Part shown: piece by piece, positions 55,437-64,000 of the stretch
Layout: each line of letters opens with the position of its first letter
Numbering within the stretch: the stretch's first letter is position 1
From: Algoriphagus marinus
Lineage (GTDB): Bacteria; Bacteroidota; Bacteroidia; Cytophagales; Cyclobacteriaceae
Length of the DNA stretch: 64,000 nt
Assembly: GCF_001936475.1 (NCBI RefSeq)
Contig: NZ_MSPQ01000008.1
Span: forward strand, 124,001 to 188,000
Reading direction: 5' to 3'
Notes under the pieces: model-generated
Database searches by the model: none
Seen by the model: only the letters and a program-made list of their open reading frames with translations
Told to the model about the DNA's origin: nothing
Translations under genes and position numbers: made by a program

Positions 55437-57807
55437 AATTATTTAAAACTCCTGTTTTTAACAACCTCCCCTGTTCTCGATCAAATTCTAATTTGATGTT
55501 TTCTACTGGCATGTGAATTTGACATAAAAGAAGATTTTCTAAGCTCAATCTATATGGAGGATTGTTTTCAGGTAAAAGGGGGAATGAATTTTCACCTAAA
55601 ACCACCATAGCTTGCTTAAGATTTATATTAGAATCAATAAATTCCTTTCCAAATAGATCAAAAGCCGTCAAACCATCAATACCTATAAAACTGTGATTTG
55701 CATATTCATTAAAAAGTGGAAACTCAATTTTCAAAGATAAATTCTCTTCTACCCAATTCTTTGAGAACACTACTTTATTTTCCTTGAATACCTTTTTGGA
55801 AATTACTATTTCGTTAACGCTGAGATTATTAACTGCCTGTACAAATTCAGGCGTTAAAACAGATATTATGTCTTCTTTCCTTAAAATAAGGTCTAATTTA
55901 GATTTATCTCTATTCTTGTCTCGGTTTCCCGTCAGTTGTAACCAAGCCTGATGATCTCCTTGAACTTCTTGTAAGTTGTATGGGAATCCAAAATGGATAC
56001 TTTGAATTTTTATGGGGACTCTTTGATAAAGGCCGATAGTGTTCAATCCCATTCTAGTTTTATATTGCCAATATCTTTGCAAAACATATTCCCTAAATTC
56101 TCCCTTAATTCGAGCGATTCTTTTAATCGGGAAAATTATAATAGTATCTTCAATTTGGTGGGATACATTAAAACTATAGTCTCCAGTAAGTGAAGATGGA
56201 TTAATACCTTCTTTTAAAATAAATTCATGAACCTTAATTTTATCATTGATTTCTTCAATTAATTCTGGAAAATACTTAGTCCATTTTTCAGGCAATAACT
56301 TAATAATTGAAGGAAGAGGAAAATTGCTTTTGGAATATCGAGAAAAACCATCTTCGTTTAAACTACATAAATCTAATATTCGGAAGTCAAAAAAATTCTT
56401 AGTGCCTAAATCAATTTCCAGTAGCCCCTTTATTCCATTATAATCAAAGTGATTAATTACTACTCGATTAATTTGAGAAGAATCTACTTTTGAATCCTGC
56501 TGGAGTTCATAGAATGAACATTTAATTAATTCTGCAAGTTTTTCATTGCGGTTAACATTTGCTCCATTTGATCTTACGACTAAGTCACATTCTTGTCCTG
56601 CAAGCATATAAAGTTGACTATCTATCTCAAATATATCACCTGGTGCAGGAGGAGAACAGAATTTGTTAATACTTTGATTGAATATCTCAAAGGTTTCCAT
56701 CTCTTCAAGTTCGCGGTGAAATTGAATGTCCAAACCTCTATTACCGGTAATAGATGAAATGAAATTTGAATTAATTAAAGTTGTGAGGCCAATCATGAAG
56801 TTTATATCAAAGCCTTCTGGGTCATCATTTAATAGTTTGTCTTGAACTTTCTTATTAGAAAGAAGATCAAACCATTTATTGAATACATTAAAAACTGTAT
56901 CACCATCAGTATGTGCCATACCAGCCAAATACAACATATTTTCTATACCGGATTCTATTACTAATCGATTTGAAGAATCTAAAGACTCTTTCCGGTATTT
57001 ATATATTTGATCAAAAAAAGTAGCGAATGCTGATAATGCTAGTGCTTCTGATACCTTGTTAAGAGCTTGAGCATCATCCTTCCGCAATTGGATATGAAAG
57101 TAACTCTCCAGATTATTTGGTTCGATTTCTTCTACTAACTGAGAAGTATACAAAACGCTGAAAAATCTATTGATTTCATTATTTCCATCCCTCAAATTGT
57201 CAATTATCTCACTACCTAACTGTCCATCAGACAATTGTCTATCAACAATAAGCAAAGGAAATTTATTTCTTCGTCGTTCATTTACAATCCTTATATCTTC
57301 TTCAAACTTTGTAAACTCATCTCCAATAAGGCCTCTGTATAGTCTTATGGATTTATCTATGCCAATTTCACTCAAGCTTTCAAAAAACGGATTGTATGTT
57401 AATGTGCTTTCCTTTAATCTTAATCCATACATCATTGAAAGCTCAGCAATTGCATCTTTACTCTCCATACTCTCAATGATCCGAATTACAGTATCTGCAA
57501 TATCTTTTAAGTCATCTAATCCCTTATGCTTTAGTAAATCTGATATTAAACCAGCCTCAATAAACTTTTGATCATCAGGTGTAATCTCCTCTAATTCGCT
57601 CAATCCACCTACCAGTTTATTTAATGGAGCAATAAGATCATTCTCAATCCCTGCCAAACTCAACATAAAAAGATCACGATCTAATTGGTTCAAGCAACAT
57701 ATAAATGTAACTATCTCCTGTGAATCTGTGACTGGAGTGAAATCATCATCTATTAGGATGATCAGATCAGTCTTAAGCGTATCTATAAGTTGCTGAAATT
57801 TATTCAT
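55420..57807 (-). CDS. Large protein with interrupted receiver domain (candidate effector/regulator)
   Basis: About 795 residues from the ATG at 57807 (GTG at 57819 also opens the frame). The N-terminus shows a receiver-like pattern split by a helical insert: DLIILIDDDF at residues 14-23 (Asp 20-22), then after about 150 residues FPLLIVDRQLSDGQLGSEII (Asp 189), VLYTSQ and HIQLRKDD (Lys 243). A segment near 389-412 reads PGDIFEID...GQECDL, a striking Cys-Asp motif. The remainder (about 400-795) has no recognised domain and no nuclease motif. It sits between the GHKL and methyltransferase genes with 8-bp and 17-bp overlaps, so it is the central partner of that unit. Confidence 0.65.
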   Translation of the reverse strand: MNKFQQLIDTLKTDLIILIDDDFTPVTDSQEIVTFICCLNQLDRDLFMLSLAGIENDLIAPLNKLVGGLSELEEITPDDQKFIEAGLISDLLKHKGLDDLKDIADTVIRIIESMESKDAIAELSMMYGLRLKESTLTYNPFFESLSEIGIDKSIRLYRGLIGDEFTKFEEDIRIVNERRRNKFPLLIVDRQLSDGQLGSEIIDNLRDGNNEINRFFSVLYTSQLVEEIEPNNLESYFHIQLRKDDAQALNKVSEALALSAFATFFDQIYKYRKESLDSSNRLVIESGIENMLYLAGMAHTDGDTVFNVFNKWFDLLSNKKVQDKLLNDDPEGFDINFMIGLTTLINSNFISSITGNRGLDIQFHRELEEMETFEIFNQSINKFCSPPAPGDIFEIDSQLYMLAGQECDLVVRSNGANVNRNEKLAELIKCSFYELQQDSKVDSSQINRVVINHFDYNGIKGLLEIDLGTKNFFDFRILDLCSLNEDGFSRYSKSNFPLPSIIKLLPEKWTKYFPELIEEINDKIKVHEFILKEGINPSSLTGDYSFNVSHQIEDTIIIFPIKRIARIKGEFREYVLQRYWQYKTRMGLNTIGLYQRVPIKIQSIHFGFPYNLQEVQGDHQAWLQLTGNRDKNRDKSKLDLILRKEDIISVLTPEFVQAVNNLSVNEIVISKKVFKENKVVFSKNWVEENLSLKIEFPLFNEYANHSFIGIDGLTAFDLFGKEFIDSNINLKQAMVVLGENSFPLLPENNPPYRLSLENLLLCQIHMPVENIKLEFDREQGRLLKTGVLNNYGSKQ

Positions 57808-60397
57808 TAGGATTATCACCTATAACTAGTGAAAAAATAAACCTATTACCATACATATTTTCTTCAGGTAATAGTATAATATTTCCTCCAAAGGATTCAA
57901 GAAGTTTTTTGACGATGTACATTCCCATGCCTCTACCTTCTTTTTTTCCTGATTGAAATGGATGGAAAAGAACGTCTTGCATATCAGGTGATACACCAAT
58001 TCCTGAGTCGTAATAATGCAAAGTCAATTCATCAATTTTTTCAATAGTTATTCTATCGTGTTCATTTCTTTTGTATGTGTTATCATAGGCACTCTTCTTT
58101 TGTCTCTCTCCGATCCAATAAAGAGAGTTATCAATTAAATTATAAAGCACATGTGTTAGGCTACCTTTTGGAATAAACCAAGTATAATTATTAGGTCCAA
58201 TAAAATTAAGATTAGTATTTAATTTTTTAAGTCTTTTACTAAATCTAAACTGAAAGTCTGAAGTAAACTCAAAGATATTTTCTTTAACAAACTCATTTGA
58301 AGTTCCTTGCTTGATAAATGTTTTTTCCAAAAAATTGTAGAATAAGTCAAGTTCTTCAATTCTAGTATGTAAGAAATCTAGACGTTCTGAAACAGGTTTA
58401 AGATTGTCCTTATACAATCCAATTTCTTTCATATCTAGCAAATAGGATTTCAGAGCCTCTACATAAGTGGTATAATTTGTACCAGATCTTGTATTCAAAA
58501 GAATTGAATGCAATTCATGAGTCATTACTTCTGTAATGAGACCATTAGCCATTAGTTTGTAATTGTTATACGACTCTTTTTGTCTTTCTTCAATTATAAC
58601 TAGAGTATCTTTAGCAGCCTTTAAAGTGCTAATGCTGCTAGTCAAACTATTTGACAAGCCATAATTTGTGGGGTCTAATTCAGCTATTATTTTCTGAACT
58701 GCTTTTATTTTTTCCTGAGAATCCAAATTTATATTACTACTAATCACCTCAAATCCTGATTTAAATTTCTCTAAATCGACCAATGTCTGCTTTAATAATT
58801 TCTCAGACTCATTAACTTGTTCCTTTAATTCTTTAGGTGTGTTTTTAGGAATTAAATCTTCTTCATAAAGAATATCTCGAATTAAATAATAAGCTGTTGT
58901 ACTGAGATTATAAAAATCATGATTAAATATTCTTTGTAGAAACCATTTTAATGCTATAGAATATTCATTTTGTTTAAGCTCTTGCCTCGAACTAATTTCC
59001 TTAATATATCTTTGATAAAAATCATTTAACTTGACATAGCCTATAACATTTCCTAATTCAAAACGAAAAAATTGCTGTCCTCTTGTTCGCGCTTGTTGAA
59101 GATTCAACCAATCACTATCCTTATCCCCTAAATTGGCAATTCTAAATTTATCCCTATATAACTTGATTCCATTATGGAAATTCAAAAAGTTTCTTATAGA
59201 TTTAATATTTTCTCCTTTCGGAATTAAACTTTGATTTTTTGCACCTTCTACTAATAAATTTAACCGAAATGCCTCTCTATGGAAAGAATAAACTTCACTG
59301 CTTATAGGAGTAATTTTTTCAATTGATGACTTAAATAATCGATTCTTTCCATCCATTTCTTTCTCCATAAACTCATCAAGAAAATATTCTTTCTTAAGAT
59401 TTCTGTCGATCCTATCCTTATATTTTTCTAAAAGCGAAATATAAAATTCAGAGCTCTTTCTCCCTCTCTGAAAAAGATTCTTACCAAGTACTCGAAGATG
59501 TAGGAGTTCTATATACCAAGGTTTTAGCTCCAATTCTATATTCAATGTTTTTTTTCCATCTTTTTCTTTCAGTGTGAACCTATGAATTGATTGGGCAATT
59601 TGTATACTTTCGTTGTGGAATGACGATTTAACTCTTTTGCCGTTTAGGTAAAAGTTAATATTGAATTGTTCTTCAATTTTCTCAAATGGTGAGTAAAGAA
59701 AACTTACTGATGATTGTAGCCCTTCTTGAAGTACGATCACATCGTCATCATCGTCTTCAGAATTTGAGAATAATCCAAGCTGTTCTGGCCTCTTGTCATC
59801 AATAAAGCGATCAAAACCTTTATCTTCTACAAACCAGAGCCTTGTGTAGGATTGACTTGATACTTTTTCAAACTCAGCTTCAGGTGCGTCTTGGTCTAAA
59901 TCATTGAAAAAATTTATCCATTCGATTTCAACAAAGTGTATTTTCTTTTCATCATTGTTGTTAGTAGAGGTTTCAACAATAAGAATTGGTCCAAGCCGCT
60001 GTGAAGCAAGACGACCAAGTCCTTTATCTCCCAAAGTAATTTTATCTGCTCTACTTATTTTAGCTTCAGCTTCCTTAAGACTCTTTTTGAGATCTGACCC
60101 TACGGTGAAAAAACCTTCTTTAAGAGTCTTTTTGCTCATTCCTGTCCCGTTATCCTCAATAATGATTAACCGATTATCACCAATAACACCTTTTACTTTA
60201 GCAAAGAGATTTTCATTAATAGGAATAAGTAATTTGGAATGGTTGATTTGATCAATATTGTCCAAAAAATGTACATTGACATCTTTTGCTCTAGCATCAT
60301 AAGAATTTTTTAACAATTCTGTGAATGCTACTTCATCAGATGTAATTAACTCTGTCCCGAGCTGCTCTAATATTCTGGGATTATATTCAAATTTCAT
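57800..60397 (-). CDS. Double GHKL ATPase protein (Hsp90/MutL-like plus histidine-kinase-like)
   Basis: About 865 residues from the ATG at 60397 (a TTG lies 6 bp upstream). The N-terminal ATPase has AFTELLKNSYDA (Glu 27, Asn 31), IIEDNGTGM (Asp 82) and ITLGDKGLGRLASQR, the Bergerat fold of Hsp90/MutL/MORC proteins. After a helical centre, a HisKA-like helix reads THELHSILLNT near 625, and a second ATPase has NLIDNSLYW (N box), YYDSGIGVSPD (G1) and GRGMGMYIVKKLLESFGG (G2). It could act as sensor kinase for the receiver-like gene that follows. No transmembrane segment or sensor domain is seen. Confidence 0.78.
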   Translation of the reverse strand: MKFEYNPRILEQLGTELITSDEVAFTELLKNSYDARAKDVNVHFLDNIDQINHSKLLIPINENLFAKVKGVIGDNRLIIIEDNGTGMSKKTLKEGFFTVGSDLKKSLKEAEAKISRADKITLGDKGLGRLASQRLGPILIVETSTNNNDEKKIHFVEIEWINFFNDLDQDAPEAEFEKVSSQSYTRLWFVEDKGFDRFIDDKRPEQLGLFSNSEDDDDDVIVLQEGLQSSVSFLYSPFEKIEEQFNINFYLNGKRVKSSFHNESIQIAQSIHRFTLKEKDGKKTLNIELELKPWYIELLHLRVLGKNLFQRGRKSSEFYISLLEKYKDRIDRNLKKEYFLDEFMEKEMDGKNRLFKSSIEKITPISSEVYSFHREAFRLNLLVEGAKNQSLIPKGENIKSIRNFLNFHNGIKLYRDKFRIANLGDKDSDWLNLQQARTRGQQFFRFELGNVIGYVKLNDFYQRYIKEISSRQELKQNEYSIALKWFLQRIFNHDFYNLSTTAYYLIRDILYEEDLIPKNTPKELKEQVNESEKLLKQTLVDLEKFKSGFEVISSNINLDSQEKIKAVQKIIAELDPTNYGLSNSLTSSISTLKAAKDTLVIIEERQKESYNNYKLMANGLITEVMTHELHSILLNTRSGTNYTTYVEALKSYLLDMKEIGLYKDNLKPVSERLDFLHTRIEELDLFYNFLEKTFIKQGTSNEFVKENIFEFTSDFQFRFSKRLKKLNTNLNFIGPNNYTWFIPKGSLTHVLYNLIDNSLYWIGERQKKSAYDNTYKRNEHDRITIEKIDELTLHYYDSGIGVSPDMQDVLFHPFQSGKKEGRGMGMYIVKKLLESFGGNIILLPEENMYGNRFIFSLVIGDNPNE

Positions 60398-60763
60398 AAT
60401 CAAATTTAATACTATAATTAAATTTACTTTCTATAAATGATAGATTTAAAAATTTCCTTCTTAGTCTTAATTAAAATCTTAGAAAAGAATAACCATCTTA
60501 AGTTTATCCATAAAATAGAACGAATAAAAATCAATCTACCTTTCATCTCAAATTGTTCCCGATTAAAAAGAGTTTTCTCAAACGTAATCTATACATTTTC
60601 AATACCAGCAGATATCCCAAAACTGCTTTTTAAGTCTTTCGGGTAATAAGTTTTTGAGAAATCATTTAAAAACAACAAGAAATCAATTTCTAACCCAATC
60701 AATTTTAGAAATAAATTTATGTCCGTTAATCAATATTTTTTTGAATAAAAAGGCGAATCAATA
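60398..60763. other. Intergenic region between the two island operons
   Basis: 366 bp, very AT-rich. No convincing gene. A TAAATTTG at the minus strand near 60401-60408 matches the -7 TAnnTTTG consensus just upstream of the GHKL start, so a promoter for the GHKL-receiver-methyltransferase operon is possible here. It separates the restriction-modification set from this operon. Confidence 0.4.
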
Positions 60764-62083
60764 TTAAAGGTTGAGTAAATCTAACTTTTCATTCATTTTA
60801 TATAAGTTCCCGAGGTTTCCAGATTTAATCCTGAACTGGCTGCGCCTTTTTGTTTTTGGAGTTCCCTTAGTGGCATTTTCCATTTTAATCCCTGGATCAT
60901 AATAAATATTTCCTGCAGCCATTTCTTGGAGGACTAAAGTAAAATCAGTTCCAGATCCTAGAGTAACTTTATTGCCATACCAATATTTCCGCTCAGGTTT
61001 AATTTGGGAGAGTGAAGGAATATAACAAGCAAGATTGTGTTTTTTATTCCAATGCTTTAATAAAGATGCAAAAGACCAAGTTGCCACTTCTATGCCTGTG
61101 TCATCAATGAGTGCAATCCGTCCATCGCTATTTTTTATTTTCCCTATATCTGCATCAAATCCAATAAGCTCCATTTTCAGATTGGTCAATGGATGTAAAA
61201 CACCAATCCTGTGTACTCCCCCAAAATTGATCCGATCCTCTTTACCATTCCTGTCTGGGTAGCCATATTTCCTCAAAAACTCAACTACTCCTTGTTCTTT
61301 GTAAAAACCACCCGTTGGCTCTGGTGTCATTAGGGTGATGATTGCACTTTGGGTCCTGAGGAAATTAGATACCCCAAATTGTTTGAGTTCCCAACCCAGA
61401 AAGTCTGGTTCTGAATAACCGTTTGGTGTAATACCCAATTCAGCCTCGAGTGTATATCCCCCACAATTTGGAGCTAAACATTGCAATATGGAACCATCTT
61501 TATCAAGTCTTTTAGATTCGATATATCCCAAATTATGTATTCGTTGCAATTGATTTAACAATTCTTCTTTAGCTACCTTTTCTGATTGAATTTCATAGAC
61601 CTTAAAGACTCCATATTCTTCTAATTCTTTGATAGAATTAAAATCTGTTGCTAATGACGAATCAGGATGGGCCACATACCCAAGGATTTGACCATGATCA
61701 GTTACCGCCAAAAAGAGAAGTCTTTCGGCCAACCTAATAGTCATAAGACCTGAAGGTGGATTTTCTGATTTCTGTAAAAATCCTGAAAACCTAATTTCAG
61801 GGTATTTAGGATATAAAATCAATTGTGATTTGGGAGCTGGGCTCAGATTCCCCTCTTCTGTAATCCATAAAAAATCAACGCTTGCTTTAAATCTATCTCG
61901 TTCCCAATTACCCGAAGAATCTGCTACAATTTCTTTAATTGGGAACACATTTAATATATCAAAGCTACCAGCGAGATAAACTTGATTTTTTGAATTATCA
62001 TTGGGTGATAGGCTTTTAACAAAAATCTTTTTGCACCCATAAGCAGAAAAAATACTAAATAAGCTATCTAAGGTCATATTCAT
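60764..62083 (-). CDS. MvaI/BcnI-family restriction endonuclease
   Basis: A 439-residue type II restriction enzyme. The catalytic region matches the MvaI/BcnI family: [14 protein letters not shown], then [14 protein letters not shown], in which the Asp of EPDF and the GWELK pair form the PD-(D/E)XK core. The C-terminal [23 protein letters not shown] segment is also family-like. Members cut CCWGG or CCSGG as monomeric enzymes. Its start overlaps the upstream Dcm-like methyltransferase stop by 20 bp, so the pair is a classical R-M unit. The longer N-terminus (about 150 residues) may be an extra domain. Confidence 0.85.
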   Translation of the reverse strand: MNMTLDSLFSIFSAYGCKKIFVKSLSPNDNSKNQVYLAGSFDILNVFPIKEIVADSSGNWERDRFKASVDFLWITEEGNLSPAPKSQLILYPKYPEIRFSGFLQKSENPPSGLMTIRLAERLLFLAVTDHGQILGYVAHPDSSLATDFNSIKELEEYGVFKVYEIQSEKVAKEELLNQLQRIHNLGYIESKRLDKDGSILQCLAPNCGGYTLEAELGITPNGYSEPDFLGWELKQFGVSNFLRTQSAIITLMTPEPTGGFYKEQGVVEFLRKYGYPDRNGKEDRINFGGVHRIGVLHPLTNLKMELIGFDADIGKIKNSDGRIALIDDTGIEVATWSFASLLKHWNKKHNLACYIPSLSQIKPERKYWYGNKVTLGSGTDFTLVLQEMAAGNIYYDPGIKMENATKGTPKTKRRSQFRIKSGNLGNLYKMNEKLDLLNL

Positions 62084-63272
62084 TAAAAGACTTAATAATT
62101 TGAGATCCCACTGCTTCCATCAATGGCTGAACCACAGAGTTCCCAAACTGCTTATAAGCTTGAGTATCCGAAATATAAAAAGGAATTACAAAATTTTCCG
62201 GATAACCTTGAAGTCTAGCACACTCTCTTGGCGTAAGGCGACGCGGATTTTTACCATCCTGAGGAATTAGTATTTCCGAGCCATCTTTATAGTATCTGGC
62301 GCTTAAAGTTCTTGAAATTCCATCAAAGTTGACCAAGCCAAAACCAAAGCCATTTCCTGCTGCCTTGTGTTTTTGAGCATATTTCTGAAGGTAATCCCAA
62401 AGCTTATCAGACAAGGTATATTTTTCATCTACTTCCTTTTCCAAAATATCTTCTACAACCATTGGGGGATTTTCAGGCATTTCAGGAAATGAGAAATTCT
62501 CTTCCCCATTAAATATATTCGTGTCAAAGCCTACAATAATAATACGCTCCCGATGCTGTGGCGCGTAATATTTTCCATCTAGTACTCGATAATGAATATT
62601 ATAACCTAACTCTCTCAGTGTCTCAGAAATAATTTTGAATGTCTTCCCTTTGTCATGGGAGACTAAATTCTTTACGTTTTCCAGAAGAAAAGCCTTTGGC
62701 CTTTTATGCTTCAGAATTCTTGCTAGATCAAAAAAAAGCGTACCCTGAGTTTCATCTAAAAAACCATGAGTTCTTCCCAAAGAATTTTTCTTAGAAACCC
62801 CTGCTATGGAAAAAGGCTGACATGGAAATCCTCCTACTAAGATATCATGATCAGGGATTTCCGTTTCGTCTATTTTTGTAATGTCACCAAATGGAACTTC
62901 TCCAAAATTGGCTTCATAGGTCTTTTGGGCGTAGTGGTTCCACTCACTGGTGAAAACGCATTTACCTCCGAGATTTTGAAATGCCATTCTAAAACCTCCA
63001 ATACCTGCAAAGAGATCTATAAATTTAAATTGTGGGTTTTCTGGAGGAGGAAAAGGAATATCCCATTTTATTGGTAAAACTCCTTGCAACCAAGGGTCTT
63101 CAGCTAGTCCAAGATTATTTTCAATGTAATCTAATGCGCCATTTTTATAGTATTCTCTTTGGTCACTAGTGGAAGAATGCAGAAAATGAGTTAAAAAAGC
63201 TAATTCTGATTGTTCTGGTTTTTTGATTTCAACCTTGTACTTTTTTCTCAATTCAGAATATTTTACAGTCAT
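62064..63272 (-). CDS. dcm: DNA (cytosine-5-)-methyltransferase, Dcm/EcoRII-like
   Basis: A 402-residue C5 DNA methyltransferase with an N-terminal extension of about 75 residues. Motif [14 protein letters not shown], motif [11 protein letters not shown] (Cys), motif VI LENVKNL, motif [15 protein letters not shown], motif [15 protein letters not shown] and motif [11 protein letters not shown] are intact. The recognition region has GNGFGFGL and [16 protein letters not shown], which match the Dcm/EcoRII TRD (CCWGG). It overlaps the MvaI-like endonuclease by 20 bp and protects DNA from it. Confidence 0.93.
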   Translation of the reverse strand: MTVKYSELRKKYKVEIKKPEQSELAFLTHFLHSSTSDQREYYKNGALDYIENNLGLAEDPWLQGVLPIKWDIPFPPPENPQFKFIDLFAGIGGFRMAFQNLGGKCVFTSEWNHYAQKTYEANFGEVPFGDITKIDETEIPDHDILVGGFPCQPFSIAGVSKKNSLGRTHGFLDETQGTLFFDLARILKHKRPKAFLLENVKNLVSHDKGKTFKIISETLRELGYNIHYRVLDGKYYAPQHRERIIIVGFDTNIFNGEENFSFPEMPENPPMVVEDILEKEVDEKYTLSDKLWDYLQKYAQKHKAAGNGFGFGLVNFDGISRTLSARYYKDGSEILIPQDGKNPRRLTPRECARLQGYPENFVIPFYISDTQAYKQFGNSVVQPLMEAVGSQIIKSFNEYDLR

Positions 63273-63370
63273 TATTTAATCGGGCTATACGATAATCAAA
63301 GATATTTAATTCAGTTGGGGATTCTAATCAAAAAATTTAATTGATTTAAATGAGACAAAAAATGTCAAGT

Positions 63371-63883
63371 TTATGATTTAGTTATCTTTTGAATTTCAGA
63401 TAAACACACCCCCAACTCCCCCTTTACCTCAAAATCCCAAAACCTCAATATAGTCCAGCCTTTAGATTGATAGTAGAAATTCACTTCCTGATCCCGCTGC
63501 ATATTTCGTTCGATTTTGGCGATCCAGAATTCCCGGTTGGATTTGATAGTATGTTTTCGGTTTTCCCAATCATAGCCATGCCAGAAAGCACCGTCAACGA
63601 AGATCACCAGCTTGTATTTTTTCAGACTGATATCAGGTTTACCGAAAAGTGACTTCTTTGGAGTTTTGTACCTCACTCCTGCTTGCCATAAGGCTTTCTT
63701 TAAAAGTTTTTCTGGTTTAGTCCCTTTGGATTTGATTTGGGACATATTGAAGGAACGGGCTTTGGTAGTATAAAAACCGTTCTCCTCAGAGAATTGAGGG
63801 ATTGCTATTTTGGGACGTATGTAGGGTTTATTCTTCAAATAGTTCCTTGGTTTTAATTCCCAATGCTTTTGCAAGACTAACAA
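63371..63883 (-). CDS. vsr: Very short patch repair endonuclease (Vsr)
   Basis: A Vsr-type nickase that acts on T:G mismatches arising from deamination of 5-methylcytosine. Conserved parts: MSQIKSKGTKPEKLLKKAL, KPDISLKKYKLVIFVDGAFWHGY (Asp and His) and GWTILRFWDFEV. The open frame starts at TTG 63883; a TTG at 63838 would fit better because the controller gene reads in another frame through 63828. An ATG at 63745 would cut into the conserved MSQIKS region. It accompanies the Dcm-like enzyme upstream of it, as in E. coli. Confidence 0.85.
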   Translation of the reverse strand: MLVLQKHWELKPRNYLKNKPYIRPKIAIPQFSEENGFYTTKARSFNMSQIKSKGTKPEKLLKKALWQAGVRYKTPKKSLFGKPDISLKKYKLVIFVDGAFWHGYDWENRKHTIKSNREFWIAKIERNMQRDQEVNFYYQSKGWTILRFWDFEVKGELGVCLSEIQKITKS

Positions 63884-64000
63884 TTACCTCCAAGGATACA
63901 TTCCGTTTGCCCTGCTCGATCCCGGAAATATAGGGGCGGTTTAATCCAGACAATTCTGCCAATTGCTCCTGCGAGATTTTCCGTTCTTTTCGCATCTGCG
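63828..64000 (-). CDS. XRE-family HTH regulator (N-terminus beyond window)
   Basis: Read directly on the minus strand: about 57 codons, ending ALGIKTKELFEE. The HTH is ISQEQLAELSGLNRPYISGIEQGKRNVSLEVIVSLAKALGI, typical of restriction-modification controller (C) proteins. The frame is open through the window edge, so the first residues lie outside; an internal ATG at 63995 is not the likely start. It is upstream of vsr, overlapping the longest vsr frame out of phase, and probably regulates the R-M genes. Confidence 0.8.
   Translation of the reverse strand, partial: QMRKERKISQEQLAELSGLNRPYISGIEQGKRNVSLEVIVSLAKALGIKTKELFEE

Noticed and set aside
60437..60646. 69-aa plus-strand frame in the gap between the island operons
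   Set aside because: No motif and AT-rich composition; likely chance frame within a promoter region.
54228..64000. BREX, DISARM, Detocs or other named defence system
   Set aside because: None of the hallmark genes (BrxL/PglZ, DrmA helicase, or a phosphorylase partner next to the GHKL/receiver genes) is present.

Overview
The window looks like chromosomal DNA of a Bacteroidota bacterium, most likely a Cytophagales/Cyclobacteriaceae-type organism related to Algoriphagus. This rests on the AT-rich genes, families typical of the phylum (DUF5777 barrels, DUF4920, DUF983, secreted carboxypeptidase-regulatory-domain proteins, a YaiO-type barrel), A/T-rich leaders without strong Shine-Dalgarno sites, and candidate TTG/TAnnTTTG promoters. 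No rRNA, tRNA, IS element, CRISPR array or prophage was seen.

Region by region. 1-3.2 kb holds a TetR / ABC / HlyD export operon in which the ABC protein keeps only its Walker A motif. 3.3-12.3 kb is mostly housekeeping: DUF2237, DoxX, a BCCT transporter, DUF983, DUF4920, a SerB-like/SerA fusion, a TspO-like protein, a DinB-like protein, a muramidase and an RhlE helicase. 12.5-18.5 kb has secreted or hydrolytic enzymes (gamma-glutamyltransferase, M20 amidohydrolase, RibD-like reductase, SGNH hydrolase). 18.7-20.9 kb carries Rieske / DUF5777 / YceI module 1. 21-24.2 kb holds a nucleoside-phosphorylase-like protein, MsrA, a small winged-helix protein and a methyltransferase. 24.3-32.1 kb is a sulfatase-fold LtaS-like protein followed by a five-gene exopolysaccharide-type operon (receiver, HEAT membrane protein, GT2 synthase, YaiO barrel, unknown anchored protein). 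32.4-40.2 kb is a peptide/amide degradation block with three tandem amidohydrolase paralogues (two lacking metal ligands), an NlpC/P60 peptidase and an M28 peptidase. 40.3-41.1 kb is a HEPN/MNT toxin-antitoxin pair. 41.2-45.5 kb has an S8 protease, a WYL-type regulator and a GT-C membrane protein. 45.5-49.2 kb carries Rieske / YceI / DUF5777 module 2 between two copies of a composite intergenic repeat, then a repeat-rich stretch before smc (49.2-52.7 kb).

Downstream of smc the DNA becomes an AT-rich accessory (defence) island, 53-64 kb. It contains three small genes, including an HEFGH metallopeptidase, and then a minus-strand series. The distal part is a type II restriction-modification set: an XRE controller protein, a Vsr nickase, a Dcm-like cytosine methyltransferase and an MvaI/BcnI-type endonuclease. 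The proximal part is a tightly overlapping three-gene operon: a protein with two GHKL ATPase domains, a protein of about 795 aa with an interrupted receiver domain, and a second cytosine methyltransferase. This operon has no recognisable nuclease of its own and looks like a signal-transduction-coupled modification or defence system. It is the best candidate in the window for a poorly described system.
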